A DNA stretch of 64,000 bases from an uncultured bacterium (lineage in GTDB: Bacteria > Cyanobacteriota > Vampirovibrionia > Gastranaerophilales > Gastranaerophilaceae), in contig CATLLJ010000012.1 of the NCBI GenBank assembly GCA_950022495.1, forward strand, positions 1 to 64,000. The letters are read 5' to 3'. This document shows, one piece after another, positions 35,709-44,485 of this stretch. Positions within the stretch are counted from its first letter, which is position 1. Every line of letters starts with the position of its first letter. The position numbers and the translations under genes were made by a program. The notes beneath the pieces were generated by a model, which was not told the DNA's origin, did no database searches, and saw only the letters and a list, made by a program, of their open reading frames with translations.

Positions 35709-35874
35709 ATTACAACTCCTATTTTATATTAACTAGAATACACAAACATAAATATATTTGCTAGTTTAATACTGCAATATTTTGCTATTTACAAAAGTTA
35801 ACAATTATTTAAATTAAGGCAATTATTATATTGATATAAACTTTATATATATAAGGGATATTAAGGGAAAAATT

Positions 35875-36612
35875 ATGACTTATTTAAATGGTATAGCATT
35901 TAATAACGCAGCAGCTTATACTGGCATAACAATGCCAGCTATATCAGCAGCACCTGTTATAAATTTCACAACTGGTGCACAAGTTGATTATAATAATTTT
36001 TACGCAACAATGAATGCTATTGCTAATGCCAAATTCAACCCATCAAATGTCCCTGTAACATCAGATTCTGCTGATGGCAGTAAAAATCAATCATGGTTAG
36101 GCAAAGTTTGGAACAAAACCAAAAATGGAATAAAAAGTGCAGTAAGATTTGTTGGAAATTTAGGCAAAGATGTTGTTTCTGTAGCTAAAAATTACTTAGG
36201 AATGAATGAAAAAGACGGTTCTTATAAACTATTTACAAACGGAAGAACTGAAGCATGGTGTGCTGATTTCGTAACCTATGTTGTAAAAGAAACTTGCCAG
36301 AAAACAGGTAAATCACTTCCAGCGGGCTTTGGCTCACCATCAGTATCAGGTTTACGTGACTGGGGTATTAGAAATAAGTGTTACTTAAAAACATCAACAT
36401 TAAGCAATAAAGTTGAGACAATTAAAAATAATGTAAAATCAGGCGACATCATCATCTTCAAAGAAAATGGAAGATCACATACCGGAATTGTAAAAGAAAT
36501 TCTTGCAGATGGCACAATCAAAACAATAGAAGGAAACACTTCTGATAAAGTTGGAGAAAGAAGTTATTCAGCAAACGACAGAACAATTTCAGGTTTTGTA
36601 CAGGTTGCTTAA
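35875..36612 (+). CDS. CHAP-domain peptidoglycan hydrolase/amidase
   Basis: A 245-residue protein. The C-terminal 140 residues form a CHAP (NlpC/P60-like) domain, with Cys129 in EAWCADFVTYV, His202 in RSHTGIV, and Glu/Asn at 219-221 in IEGNT, the usual Cys-His-polar triad. It should cut peptide or amide bonds in the cell wall. The N-terminal 100 residues are Ala/Asn-rich and lack a Sec signal; they contain INFTTGA (residues 29-35), a loose match to the shared tag. It faces the HExxH gene across 166 bases. Confidence 0.82.
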   Translation: MTYLNGIAFNNAAAYTGITMPAISAAPVINFTTGAQVDYNNFYATMNAIANAKFNPSNVPVTSDSADGSKNQSWLGKVWNKTKNGIKSAVRFVGNLGKDVVSVAKNYLGMNEKDGSYKLFTNGRTEAWCADFVTYVVKETCQKTGKSLPAGFGSPSVSGLRDWGIRNKCYLKTSTLSNKVETIKNNVKSGDIIIFKENGRSHTGIVKEILADGTIKTIEGNTSDKVGERSYSANDRTISGFVQVA

Positions 36613-36615
36613 AAA

Positions 36616-36689
36616 TGTGCCCGGGGGGAGTCAAACCCCCGACCTTAAGCTTCGGAGACTCACGCTCTATTCGTCTGAGCTACGGACAC
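36616..36689 (-). tRNA. tRNA-Arg (anticodon CCG)
   Basis: On the minus strand, acceptor GTGTCCG pairs with CGGGCAC (one G-U). The anticodon arm TGAGT/GCTTA encloses CTCCGAA with CCG, giving Arg. The T arm is GGGGG/CCCCC-like with loop TTTGACT. CCA is not encoded. It lies four bases from the stop of the converging CHAP gene. Confidence 0.9.
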
Positions 36690-36714
36690 ATAATAATAGT
36701 CTCCTGTTTATATA

Positions 36715-37314
36715 TTATTTATTAAAATAATCAGAAGCATTAATAGAAGTGCGTTCTTGCTCGTTTGCAACAAAGAACGGACAAGAAGAAATTCCTAAAG
36801 CTGAAGCAATAATTGAACTTGGGAAAATTTCTACTGCGTTGTTCAACTCATTAACAGCACTATTATAAAATCTTCTTGCAGCTGCAATGTGTTCTTCAAC
36901 TTCGTTATAAGTCTGCATAGCTTGAACCATAGTTTGATCAGATTTCAACTGCGGATAATTCTCAACATTCACAAACAATTGTCCCATTTTTGAAGAAATA
37001 GAATTATCTAAATTCATCTTTTCTGAAATAGTGTTAGAATCTGATTTTAATCCGGATGCCTGTGTTCTTAAATTTGTAATATCTTCAATTAATCCGCGTT
37101 CATGTTCCATAAATTGAGCGGCAAGAGTAAGAATGTTTGGGATTAAGTCATAACGCTTTTTCAATTGAACATCTATGCTTCCCATTGCTTCTTTAACTTT
37201 ATTCTTTTTCTTTATAAGTTGAACATAAATGCCGTATATTGGAAGTAGTACAACCAATAAAATAACAAATAAAAATACAAGTTTATAAATACCGGAGCTC
37301 ATTATAATTTCCAT
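36715..37314 (-). CDS. lemA: LemA family protein
   Basis: Membrane-anchored helical-bundle protein, 199 residues. The first 30 residues are one helix (LVFLFVILLVVLLPIYGIYV), followed by the family signature NKVKEAMGSIDVQLKKRYDLIPNIL. The C-terminal coiled part has ENYPQLKSDQTM and RRFYNSAVNELN, both typical. Function in bacteria is unclear; homologues are linked to envelope stress and to a TM peptidase partner. It is downstream of the LCP gene on the same strand, separated by a long inverted repeat. Confidence 0.9.
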   Translation of the reverse strand: MEIIMSSGIYKLVFLFVILLVVLLPIYGIYVQLIKKKNKVKEAMGSIDVQLKKRYDLIPNILTLAAQFMEHERGLIEDITNLRTQASGLKSDSNTISEKMNLDNSISSKMGQLFVNVENYPQLKSDQTMVQAMQTYNEVEEHIAAARRFYNSAVNELNNAVEIFPSSIIASALGISSCPFFVANEQERTSINASDYFNK

Positions 37315-37345
37315 TAAGGCCTCTCTTTCATTTCTCGTATAGAAT

Positions 37346-37399
37346 TATAGCATATTATGCATAAGTTTACAATGAGTATACAAAGCATAATATGCTATA
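37346..37399. repeat. 15-bp perfect inverted repeat between the LCP gene and lemA
   Basis: TATAGCATATTATGC (37346-37360) and its exact complement (37385-37399) flank a 24-base spacer. No T-run follows on the minus strand, so it is not a standard terminator. It could be an operator for lemA, an mRNA-stability hairpin, or a small mobile remnant. Confidence 0.65.
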
Positions 37400-37418
37400 C
37401 AATTACTATCTTAATAAA

Positions 37419-38795
37419 TTATTTATTTTCACCTGCGAGAACTACGGTAAAATCTGAACTTGCACACATAAAGTTACCCGGTTCATAAACAAACTGTCTG
37501 GATTTAACTTCCGGCACTTCTTTCTTTAAATCTGAGTAATAATCAATGGTTACATAATTAGAATGTGAAATAAATTGAGAATGTGTTGAATTTGAAGTTC
37601 CTGAACAAATTACTTGAATACCGTTAGCCTCAAGAGCTTTTTTCAAAGATTTAGCTTCTGCAGTTTTATCAGCAGAGTTCATAATACTAGCTGTATAAAC
37701 TTCTTTTCTGCCAAGATTTTTTTCTCTATAAATAAGTCTGTCAATAACATCCTGTGTTTTTTCGGGATCTAATATCCAGTAACTCGTATAACCATGTTTA
37801 TTTGGACCGCCCGGAAGCATTGCAATTTCAATACTGTCCATATCAAATTGTTTTGCAATTGATGCGTACTGAGTCATTTCATAAGGTGACATATCTGTTT
37901 TTACATACTTGTTAGCTACAGAAATAATCTTAGGGATTTTAGTTATAGTTTCAGGTTTTTGCAAATCAGCCAATAAACCTCTTAAAAACCATTGCTGTCT
38001 TTTTGTTCTGCCGATATCACCTGTTGCATCATGTCTAAAACGTAAATATTCAACCACATCTTTATCTGTTAAATGATGATGACCCTTTTGGAAATTAATA
38101 TGCAGATTACCTGCATAATCATCATAACGCATATTCTTTTCAACAAAAATATCAACACCGCCAAGAGCTTTAACAATAGCTCTTACACCTTCGTCGTGAA
38201 ACATTATGTATTTATCAACTTTTACACCGAGAGTATCCTCAACGGTTTTAATTGTCATTTCAATACCGCCAATAGCATGAGCAGCATTAATTTTTTGAAC
38301 CCCCATACCTTTTGGCAAATAAACTTTACTGTCTCTAGGAATTGAAACTGCATTTACAGTTTTAGTACGCGGATCAATATTCAATAATATCATGGTATCA
38401 GTACGTGTACCTACCCACAAATCAGAGTCCGCACCATTAGAATCAACACCGAGCAGCAATATATTTTGACGGCGGGGTCCAAAAGGTAATGCAAAATCAG
38501 GTTTATCTTTAGAACTGTTACTTAATGACAATTTTGCCAATAAATTAGAGATAAAAGAATGTTCTCCTAATTTAGTATCAAAAAATTCTTTATTGTTTGC
38601 AAACAACAAAATTGCAAAAATAGAAGTAAAGAACAAAATAGTCATTATAGTAAGAGTTTTTCTAAATGATGAGCGTGAATCTTTTTTAACATTTCTGCTA
38701 AAAGGTCTATCGGCAGAACCTGTAGAGTATCTTCTGCTTTTTTTACGCACTGAAGTTTTTAACATTTTACTATTTTTATCTTGCATATAAATCAT
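37419..38795 (-). CDS. LytR-CpsA-Psr (LCP) family glycopolymer ligase
   Basis: Extracytoplasmic enzyme that attaches lipid-linked glycopolymers to peptidoglycan or another acceptor. The 458 residues start with a basic cytosolic tail and one membrane helix (about 47-67). The LCP domain (about 105-270) has GVDSNGADSDLW, TDTMILLNID, SIPRDSKV, and RFRHDATGDIGRTKRQQ with the conserved Asp and Arg residues. A LytR_C domain follows (about 350-430). It sits upstream of lemA. The wecB epimerase at 55148 could feed the same glycan, but no polymer cluster is visible. Confidence 0.9.
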   Translation of the reverse strand: MIYMQDKNSKMLKTSVRKKSRRYSTGSADRPFSRNVKKDSRSSFRKTLTIMTILFFTSIFAILLFANNKEFFDTKLGEHSFISNLLAKLSLSNSSKDKPDFALPFGPRRQNILLLGVDSNGADSDLWVGTRTDTMILLNIDPRTKTVNAVSIPRDSKVYLPKGMGVQKINAAHAIGGIEMTIKTVEDTLGVKVDKYIMFHDEGVRAIVKALGGVDIFVEKNMRYDDYAGNLHINFQKGHHHLTDKDVVEYLRFRHDATGDIGRTKRQQWFLRGLLADLQKPETITKIPKIISVANKYVKTDMSPYEMTQYASIAKQFDMDSIEIAMLPGGPNKHGYTSYWILDPEKTQDVIDRLIYREKNLGRKEVYTASIMNSADKTAEAKSLKKALEANGIQVICSGTSNSTHSQFISHSNYVTIDYYSDLKKEVPEVKSRQFVYEPGNFMCASSDFTVVLAGENK

Positions 38796-39214
38796 TACTC
38801 AAAACTTTATAAATATAATACATTTTAATATTATACCAAACTCATAAAAAAAATATACAATAAATTATGTATTTACAAGCAGAAAGATTTGAAAAAAAAT
38901 AAAAATTCAAAAATTCAGGTATTTTTAATGCCAAATTAAACGATAAAATCAAACATCTTAACAAAAATTTACAAATAAATTTTATTAAAAATTTAAAAAA
39001 TTTTTAATTATTTTGACAAATTTAAGTGTATTTTTAACATTTTTGAATAAAAAAAGTTTTAAAATGTCCTATTTTTATAAAATTATTCAAAAAATTATCT
39101 TTACATAAATTTAACAATTAGCTTTTACATGGCAATTTTTAAAATTGACGGCTTTTCATAGGATTGTGTCTTGGTTATAATGAAGGAACATTCGGCAGTA
39201 GATAGTTTTAAATT
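38796..39214. other. AT-rich intergenic region with A/T tracts
   Basis: About 420 bases with no open frame of note. Bases 38860-39120 are almost pure A/T with runs such as AAATTTAAAAAATTTTT, which could bend DNA, act as an UP element or bind a nucleoid protein. Near the end a perfect TATAAT (39176-39181) lies 34 bases before the next start, probably the promoter of the downstream paralogous pair; its -35 is weak. Confidence 0.4.
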
Positions 39215-40879
39215 ATGATTAATAAAGTTGAATTAGGTAATATAAATAGTAAGAATACAAACCCGAATAAGTATTATGTTGGGCAAAAAAGACAAAATAC
39301 CAGTTTTACAGGACTGGGCGACCTTGCTTTGAAAGGAATTCAGCTTTGCGAATCAAAACCAATGGTTAACGTAACGGTACTGGATTTATCAACTGCAATC
39401 CTGCCAAGAACTTTCTTTGAAACTTTTATCGGTTCAAAACAAAAAGACGAAAACGGAAACGAAACAAAAGAACGCAAATTAAATATTTTAGGCGGTTTTG
39501 AAGCCTTTAGAAGAGAATCTTCAGGTTTATTAATTAACTGTATTATACCTAGTTTCATAGTTATTGGAGCTGCAAAATTATTAAATAGACCAATTATGGG
39601 TAAATTTAATAAATCAAACCTGACTACAAGCTGGGCTAACGGCGATACAATTAAAGAAATCGAAAGATACTATAATGCAGCTCAAGGCGAAACCCAAGAA
39701 TTAAAAATCCGTAATGCGATAAAATCAATGTTTAATGATATTGAAGGCGTAGACGGAGATACAACTAAAAAATTCGCAGAAATATTCCGTAATGACAAAG
39801 GATATGAACAAGCCATAGATAAAATGGCAAAAAATATTGTGAGTGCAACTCCTGATAAAAACTATGCACAAGATATGTATAACTATCTTGTAAGTAAGAG
39901 CGGAGTTGCTGAAAATATTAAATTTAAAGACGGTGAAAAATTCTTCTCAAGCAACTTAAGCCATTTATGCGACAGCACAGGTGAAATGCTGCATGGTGTT
40001 GTAAAAGAAAATATTACACAGGCTGATGATTTAGCTAAATATTTCTCAAAAGCTAAAAAACTTGTTAACGTGAAAAGTTTAGCCGGTCTTGGTGTAATTA
40101 TTCCACTAGCAATTGCAGCACAGCCTATAAACAGATGGATTACACACAAAATGTCCGGTAAAAAAGGTGCTCCTATCTATAACGATGATCAGGAAAGAAT
40201 TTTAACACCGGAAGAAAAGAAAAAATTAACAGCACAAAAATTCGTTGCTGTACCTTTAATGTGGGCAGTAGCAGGTTTATCAATGTTAATGGATAAACCA
40301 TCATTAAAAATGTTCCAGTTTAAAAACATATTCCCTACAATGGATCAGGCAAGAATTATCTCTGCAGCAACTTTCTCAAGTAGACTTGCCGCAGCAGAAG
40401 ACTCTAATGAATTAAAAGAAAATACAATAAGAGATATCGCAACATTCTCAAGCTTCTATTTCCTAGGAGATTATGCAGCAAAAGGAATTGCAACATATTT
40501 AGAAAAACATAACAAAGACGGAATTAAACTTATCAACAGACTTCATAAAAATGATGGAAAAAATATAATCCAAAAATTCTGGAATTGGGCTAGACATACT
40601 AAAATGAAGTCAACAGATGAACTTATGGCACTAACAGATGAAGCTATGAGAACAAAAGCTAAAAATCTTCGAGCATTATGCCAATTCGGTAATCTTGCAT
40701 TCTCATTGATTTCATTGGGTGTATTCATCCCTATATATACAAGAACCCAAACTAACAAAAAACAGAAAATGGAAGTTCAAAACGCATCGACGTCGCGAAC
40801 AACCCCAAACACGTCGGGCACGTTTACGCAGAATCTTATTAAAAATGATTCACCAACATTCCAATCTTTTTTTAGTTAG
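39215..40879 (+). CDS. Multi-pass membrane protein, first of a tandem paralog pair
   Basis: A 554-residue protein of unknown function. The N-terminal 29 residues are polar and Asn/Lys-rich, then SFTGLGDLAL (SFTG at 30-33). Four or more hydrophobic segments follow (around 108-125, 295-315, 345-365, 500-520). It shares ordered blocks with the next gene: LxLPRT (about 65), RRExxG (about 100), VNVKSL then AQPIN (about 285), FQFKNIFPTMxQ, and SNELKENTIRD. The C-terminal tail is Ser/Thr-rich and basic. No catalytic motif is seen. The ribosome site is weak. Confidence 0.7.
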   Translation: MINKVELGNINSKNTNPNKYYVGQKRQNTSFTGLGDLALKGIQLCESKPMVNVTVLDLSTAILPRTFFETFIGSKQKDENGNETKERKLNILGGFEAFRRESSGLLINCIIPSFIVIGAAKLLNRPIMGKFNKSNLTTSWANGDTIKEIERYYNAAQGETQELKIRNAIKSMFNDIEGVDGDTTKKFAEIFRNDKGYEQAIDKMAKNIVSATPDKNYAQDMYNYLVSKSGVAENIKFKDGEKFFSSNLSHLCDSTGEMLHGVVKENITQADDLAKYFSKAKKLVNVKSLAGLGVIIPLAIAAQPINRWITHKMSGKKGAPIYNDDQERILTPEEKKKLTAQKFVAVPLMWAVAGLSMLMDKPSLKMFQFKNIFPTMDQARIISAATFSSRLAAAEDSNELKENTIRDIATFSSFYFLGDYAAKGIATYLEKHNKDGIKLINRLHKNDGKNIIQKFWNWARHTKMKSTDELMALTDEAMRTKAKNLRALCQFGNLAFSLISLGVFIPIYTRTQTNKKQKMEVQNASTSRTTPNTSGTFTQNLIKNDSPTFQSFFS

Positions 40880-40907
40880 TATATAATAGATTTGTAAAGG
40901 CAATAAA

Positions 40908-42575
40908 ATGAAAGTAGAAAACGACTTTAGACAGACAAATATAAGACAATTAAAAACCAGACAGCATAACGGATTCACAAACAATCAACAAAACAAATCA
41001 AACCCTAATTTTACAGGTGCATTTGATATTGCATTAAGATTTTTGGATACAAATCAGGCATGGGGTGCATGTGCTGTAGACTTTGGCTGCATGGTATTAC
41101 CAAGAACAATTACCGACTTCGGCAGAGGACCAGATGCAGGGTTAGAAACAGCCCGACGCGAAGGCATGGGAACTTTCAACCATTCAATGGTTGGGGTATA
41201 CGGTGCTTTAGCCGGTTTAGCATTAGCAACAGGAATTAACAGCATTTATCAGTTTGGCGATAAAGATGTTAAAGCAAATTCAATATTTGCGGATGCTGAA
41301 ACTATGGACTTGCACGGTAAAATATACGGTGAAGAAGTTAGAGCTGCGGTAAATAATACCAATGCAAATCCACTAAGAAGTTATATTTCAAAAACACTTG
41401 AAAATTATGAAGTAAAAACAGATACAGGCAGCTGGGTTAAATTAGATCCTAAAAAGATTGAACAAGCTACAAATATCTTAGAAGAAGAAATTAAAGCCGG
41501 CACTAAGAAAATCAATAAAGATGCTTTTGAACAAGCAAGAACTCTGCTTGTTTCATCTTCATCTGCTGAAAACAATTTTAGAATCGCGGCTAATGGCGGT
41601 AAAGAACACACTTCACGCTACACTGTAGATTATATAGTTGAAAACATATACAAATTAGGTAAAGTATTCTCTAAAGATAAAGTAAAAGAAACATTCTTGA
41701 AATCAACCGAAGCAGCAGAAAATGCATTTGTAAAAGCAATTAAATCAATGAATGTTAAACGTTCATTAATCGGTATTGGTATTGCTTCTGCATTTGGTAT
41801 ATCTGCTCAACCGCTTAATATGTATTTAACAAAATTAAAAACAGGTAAAAGCGGATTTGTAGGCGGTGGAGAAGAAGACAAATCAGCAGGATTTAAATTT
41901 AGAAAAGGTTTAGTTGCATCATTATTTGGTGCCGGAGTTCTTGCCACTATCGGTAATCCTAAAAACCTTATCAAAGATTTACAATTCAAAGGATTTACTC
42001 CAACAATTAAACAGTTTAAATTTATCTATGGTATTACAATCATGTCAAGATTCTTATCATCTAGAAATGATAATGAGTTGAAAGAATGTTCAATTAAAGA
42101 TACTTTAGGTTTTGCAAACTGGTTGATTCTGGGTAACTTTGTACAAAAACTTGTAGCACAAAAACTTGATCCAAGCTTAATCAAACGTGACGGCAAAGGC
42201 TTAATGAACTGGTTAGGCAAGTCTGTATTAAAAACAAGAGATGAAGTATTACACTCTTCTTTAGGCGAAAAAGTATTTGGAGCCGACGGAAAAGCATTAA
42301 AATATTCTGACATGGTTAAACTTGCAGATAAAGCTACTAAGAAAAAACTTAGAATTCTTACAATTGCACAAGTTGCAGGTTATGCATATTCCGGACTTGT
42401 ATTAGGCAGAGGTATTCCAAAATTAAATATTTATCTTACAAACAAAAGACTTGCGAAACAAAAACAGCAAGAACAACAAAATGCAGAACAAAAACCGGAA
42501 AACATGCTGACACCTGAAAATAGAGAATTTCTAAACCAAAACAATTTTACAGGTAAAAATTTATTAGCAAGCTAA
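40908..42575 (+). CDS. Multi-pass membrane protein, second of a tandem paralog pair
   Basis: A 555-residue protein, nearly the same length as its neighbour and clearly related: NPNFTGAFDIALRF (NFTG at 34-37), MVLPRT, RREGMG, MNVKRSLIG then SAQPLN, LQFKGFTPTxKQ, and NDNELKECSIKD appear in the same order. It has several hydrophobic segments (around 103-120, 288-310, 335-350, 475-495). The polar N-terminus and the C-terminal Gln/Glu-rich tail, with another NNFTG near the end, are its own features. It follows the first gene by 28 bases and ends in a terminator. Divergence suggests an old duplication. Confidence 0.7.
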   Translation: MKVENDFRQTNIRQLKTRQHNGFTNNQQNKSNPNFTGAFDIALRFLDTNQAWGACAVDFGCMVLPRTITDFGRGPDAGLETARREGMGTFNHSMVGVYGALAGLALATGINSIYQFGDKDVKANSIFADAETMDLHGKIYGEEVRAAVNNTNANPLRSYISKTLENYEVKTDTGSWVKLDPKKIEQATNILEEEIKAGTKKINKDAFEQARTLLVSSSSAENNFRIAANGGKEHTSRYTVDYIVENIYKLGKVFSKDKVKETFLKSTEAAENAFVKAIKSMNVKRSLIGIGIASAFGISAQPLNMYLTKLKTGKSGFVGGGEEDKSAGFKFRKGLVASLFGAGVLATIGNPKNLIKDLQFKGFTPTIKQFKFIYGITIMSRFLSSRNDNELKECSIKDTLGFANWLILGNFVQKLVAQKLDPSLIKRDGKGLMNWLGKSVLKTRDEVLHSSLGEKVFGADGKALKYSDMVKLADKATKKKLRILTIAQVAGYAYSGLVLGRGIPKLNIYLTNKRLAKQKQQEQQNAEQKPENMLTPENREFLNQNNFTGKNLLAS

Positions 42576-42578
42576 TAT

Positions 42579-42606
42579 AAAAAGGTATCCATTGAGATAC
42601 CTTTTT
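42579..42606 (+). terminator. Terminator after the paralog pair
   Basis: An 11-base-pair stem AAAAAGGTATC/GATACCTTTTT (42579-42589 with 42596-42606) has a six-base loop and a T-run. It can also work for minus-strand transcripts of the tRNA-Leu. Confidence 0.8.
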
Positions 42607-42661
42607 TATTGTAAAATAATACATTAAAAAAGAGGAACCTAATGTTCCTCTTTAAAAGAAT

Positions 42662-42748
42662 TGCTCCAGGCCAGACTTGAACTGGCACTGGGTTATACGC
42701 CCAATTGGATTTTAAGTCCAACGCGTCTACCGATTCCGCCACTGGAGC
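42662..42748 (-). tRNA. tRNA-Leu (anticodon UAA)
   Basis: An 87-base class II tRNA. On the minus strand the acceptor GCTCCAG pairs with CTGGAGC. The anticodon stem TTGGA/TCCAA surrounds CTTAAAA with TAA. A long variable arm (about TGGGCGTATAACCCA) is typical of Leu. The T loop is TTCAAGT. CCA is not encoded. It is the expected class of target for TrmL at 13370. Confidence 0.94.
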
Positions 42749-42809
42749 ATATTTAATTTTCAATTACCTTTCGGCTACTCAAATATAGTATACTAAACAA
42801 ACTTTATTG

Positions 42810-44012
42810 TCAATCAGAAAATTTATTATTGTAAGCTTCTAAAGATGCTACTCTATTTGTTAAATTTTGGATTAAATTATTCAAAATTTGCTTCACTGTA
42901 TCAACGTTAGTACATTTAGCCCGACCCATCAAACCGGCTCGGACATTTGAAAATACAACTTGAGAAAAAGCCTGCAATTCTGTAATTATATCGGCATCCA
43001 CTATATTATTATATTTCGATAAATATACAAATAATTCGGATAAAGAATTTTTACCTGCAAGAAATTTCTTCATAAGGAAGAACCCCTGCATAGTTCGCAA
43101 ACTATCAAGAATTTTTAGATATACTTCAATTAAATCATGCTTTTTCTGAGGTAAATATATAGTAAAATATTCTTTAGTCTGCTTATAGCCTGCATCAATA
43201 ATTGCCTGACGTTTTTCGTTAGGATAATTAAAATCAACCACGACAACACCGCCGGTATCAATTACAAGATAATCATATCTGTCATTTTTACCATATATTT
43301 CTTTTATAAAAGCAGTTTCCGAATAAGTCATGCAAGAATACATGCCATTTACGTATTCTAACGGATTTTTTTCAGAACCTGAGAATGAACCTTCTAATCT
43401 TATTTCCAGAATTCTATCAGATATATCTTTAAGATTTTTTGAAAGAGTCCACATAGGTTTTCCCTTCATCAAATCACCGTCAACGAGTAAATTTTGATCC
43501 TGAGCAACTGCCCCCATCAATCCCGGCATGCAGCATGAAATTCTTACAGCCATGGCAATTTCAAAATCAGGAGTTTCAAAATTTGAAAACTCATGACAAG
43601 AAAAATCTTTTATATTAGTTGAAATAATAATAAGATCTCTATTAATATCTGCAAATGTAACTCTCTTACATTGTCCTTTTAAATATGCGTCACCATAATA
43701 TTTTTTTTCAATTAAATCCCTGAGCCAATCAAGAAATACTTCCCCTTTACTAAGTGCAAACTTACTATTAAAACCGAATGAAATATCTCTAAATAATTCA
43801 AAATTTACAGAAAGAAAAACATCAGCCAGCTCATTCGGAGTATAACCAACCGCATACAACGCAGCAACTAGGGAGCCTACAGAAGAACCAGCCAGTACAG
43901 AAGGAGTTATACCAACTTCTTCAAGAGCCTTAATTACTCCAACATGTGCAGTTCCTCTAATAGCACCCCCGCCAAACAGGTAGGCATATTTAAAATCATT
44001 ATACTCTCTCAT
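42810..44012 (-). CDS. Patatin-like phospholipase
   Basis: Serine lipid acyl hydrolase of the RssA/patatin type, 400 residues. The oxyanion loop GGGAIRG is at 14-20, the nucleophile Ser44 is in AGSSVGS (GxSxG), and the second catalytic residue Asp178 is in [10 protein letters not shown] (DGD rather than the more common DGG). The N-terminal hydrolase fold covers about 230 residues. The C-terminal 170 residues are helical and of unknown role. There is no signal peptide, so it is cytosolic or secreted by another path. Confidence 0.88.
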   Translation of the reverse strand: MREYNDFKYAYLFGGGAIRGTAHVGVIKALEEVGITPSVLAGSSVGSLVAALYAVGYTPNELADVFLSVNFELFRDISFGFNSKFALSKGEVFLDWLRDLIEKKYYGDAYLKGQCKRVTFADINRDLIIISTNIKDFSCHEFSNFETPDFEIAMAVRISCCMPGLMGAVAQDQNLLVDGDLMKGKPMWTLSKNLKDISDRILEIRLEGSFSGSEKNPLEYVNGMYSCMTYSETAFIKEIYGKNDRYDYLVIDTGGVVVVDFNYPNEKRQAIIDAGYKQTKEYFTIYLPQKKHDLIEVYLKILDSLRTMQGFFLMKKFLAGKNSLSELFVYLSKYNNIVDADIITELQAFSQVVFSNVRAGLMGRAKCTNVDTVKQILNNLIQNLTNRVASLEAYNNKFSD

Positions 44013-44032
44013 TTCTTAATTTTAGCATAAAA

Positions 44033-44059
44033 AAAGGTCGATATATCTTACCGACCTTT
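44033..44059 (-). terminator. Terminator after the HEAT-like gene
   Basis: An eight-base-pair stem AAAGGTCG/CGACCTTT (44033-44040 with 44052-44059). On the minus strand the stem is followed by a long run of T. It separates the small HEAT-like gene from the patatin gene. Confidence 0.75.
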
Positions 44060-44080
44060 CTATTATAAGTTATTATTTAA

Positions 44081-44371
44081 TTAAGCTGCAATTGAACCTT
44101 TGATTTCTCTGATAAGATATTCTGCAACCCATTCAAAATCTTTATTATTTTCAGCAGCTTTTTCTAAATATTTAACAGAAGCGTCGCCTAAACGGATAAG
44201 AGTCATAGCAACAACGCCTCTTTTGATACCTCTAACTACCTGTAATTGATTAACAAGTTCAGGTAAAACTGCTGTACCGATGCTTACTAATTCATTTTCA
44301 ATTTTATTTTTAGTTGTATTATCTGCGTTTTCTAATTCAGAAAGAATTTCATTAACTGATTGCATATTCAT
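44081..44371 (-). CDS. Small HEAT-repeat-like protein
   Basis: A 96-residue, all-helical soluble protein. Two to three helix pairs resemble HEAT or PBS-lyase repeats: ELVSIGTAVLPELVNQLQ, then AMTLIRLGDASVKYLEKAA. Such repeats usually bind other proteins. There is no catalytic motif and no signal peptide. It has its own terminator and is not in an operon. In cyanobacteria similar short repeats occur in phycobilisome lyase relatives, but nothing here points to pigment work. Confidence 0.7.
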   Translation of the reverse strand: MNMQSVNEILSELENADNTTKNKIENELVSIGTAVLPELVNQLQVVRGIKRGVVAMTLIRLGDASVKYLEKAAENNKDFEWVAEYLIREIKGSIAA

Positions 44372-44485
44372 ATCTCCATATATTTGTCTTTACATTATTA
44401 TTATAAATTAAAAAATAACTAAAGTCCGATTTCCTTACATAATCTTTATATCGTATAAAGATTATTAATATTTTCTTTATTTCTT

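Noticed and set aside
42572-42763. A 63-residue open frame on the minus strand
   Set aside because: It runs through tRNA-Leu(UAA), so it is not a gene.
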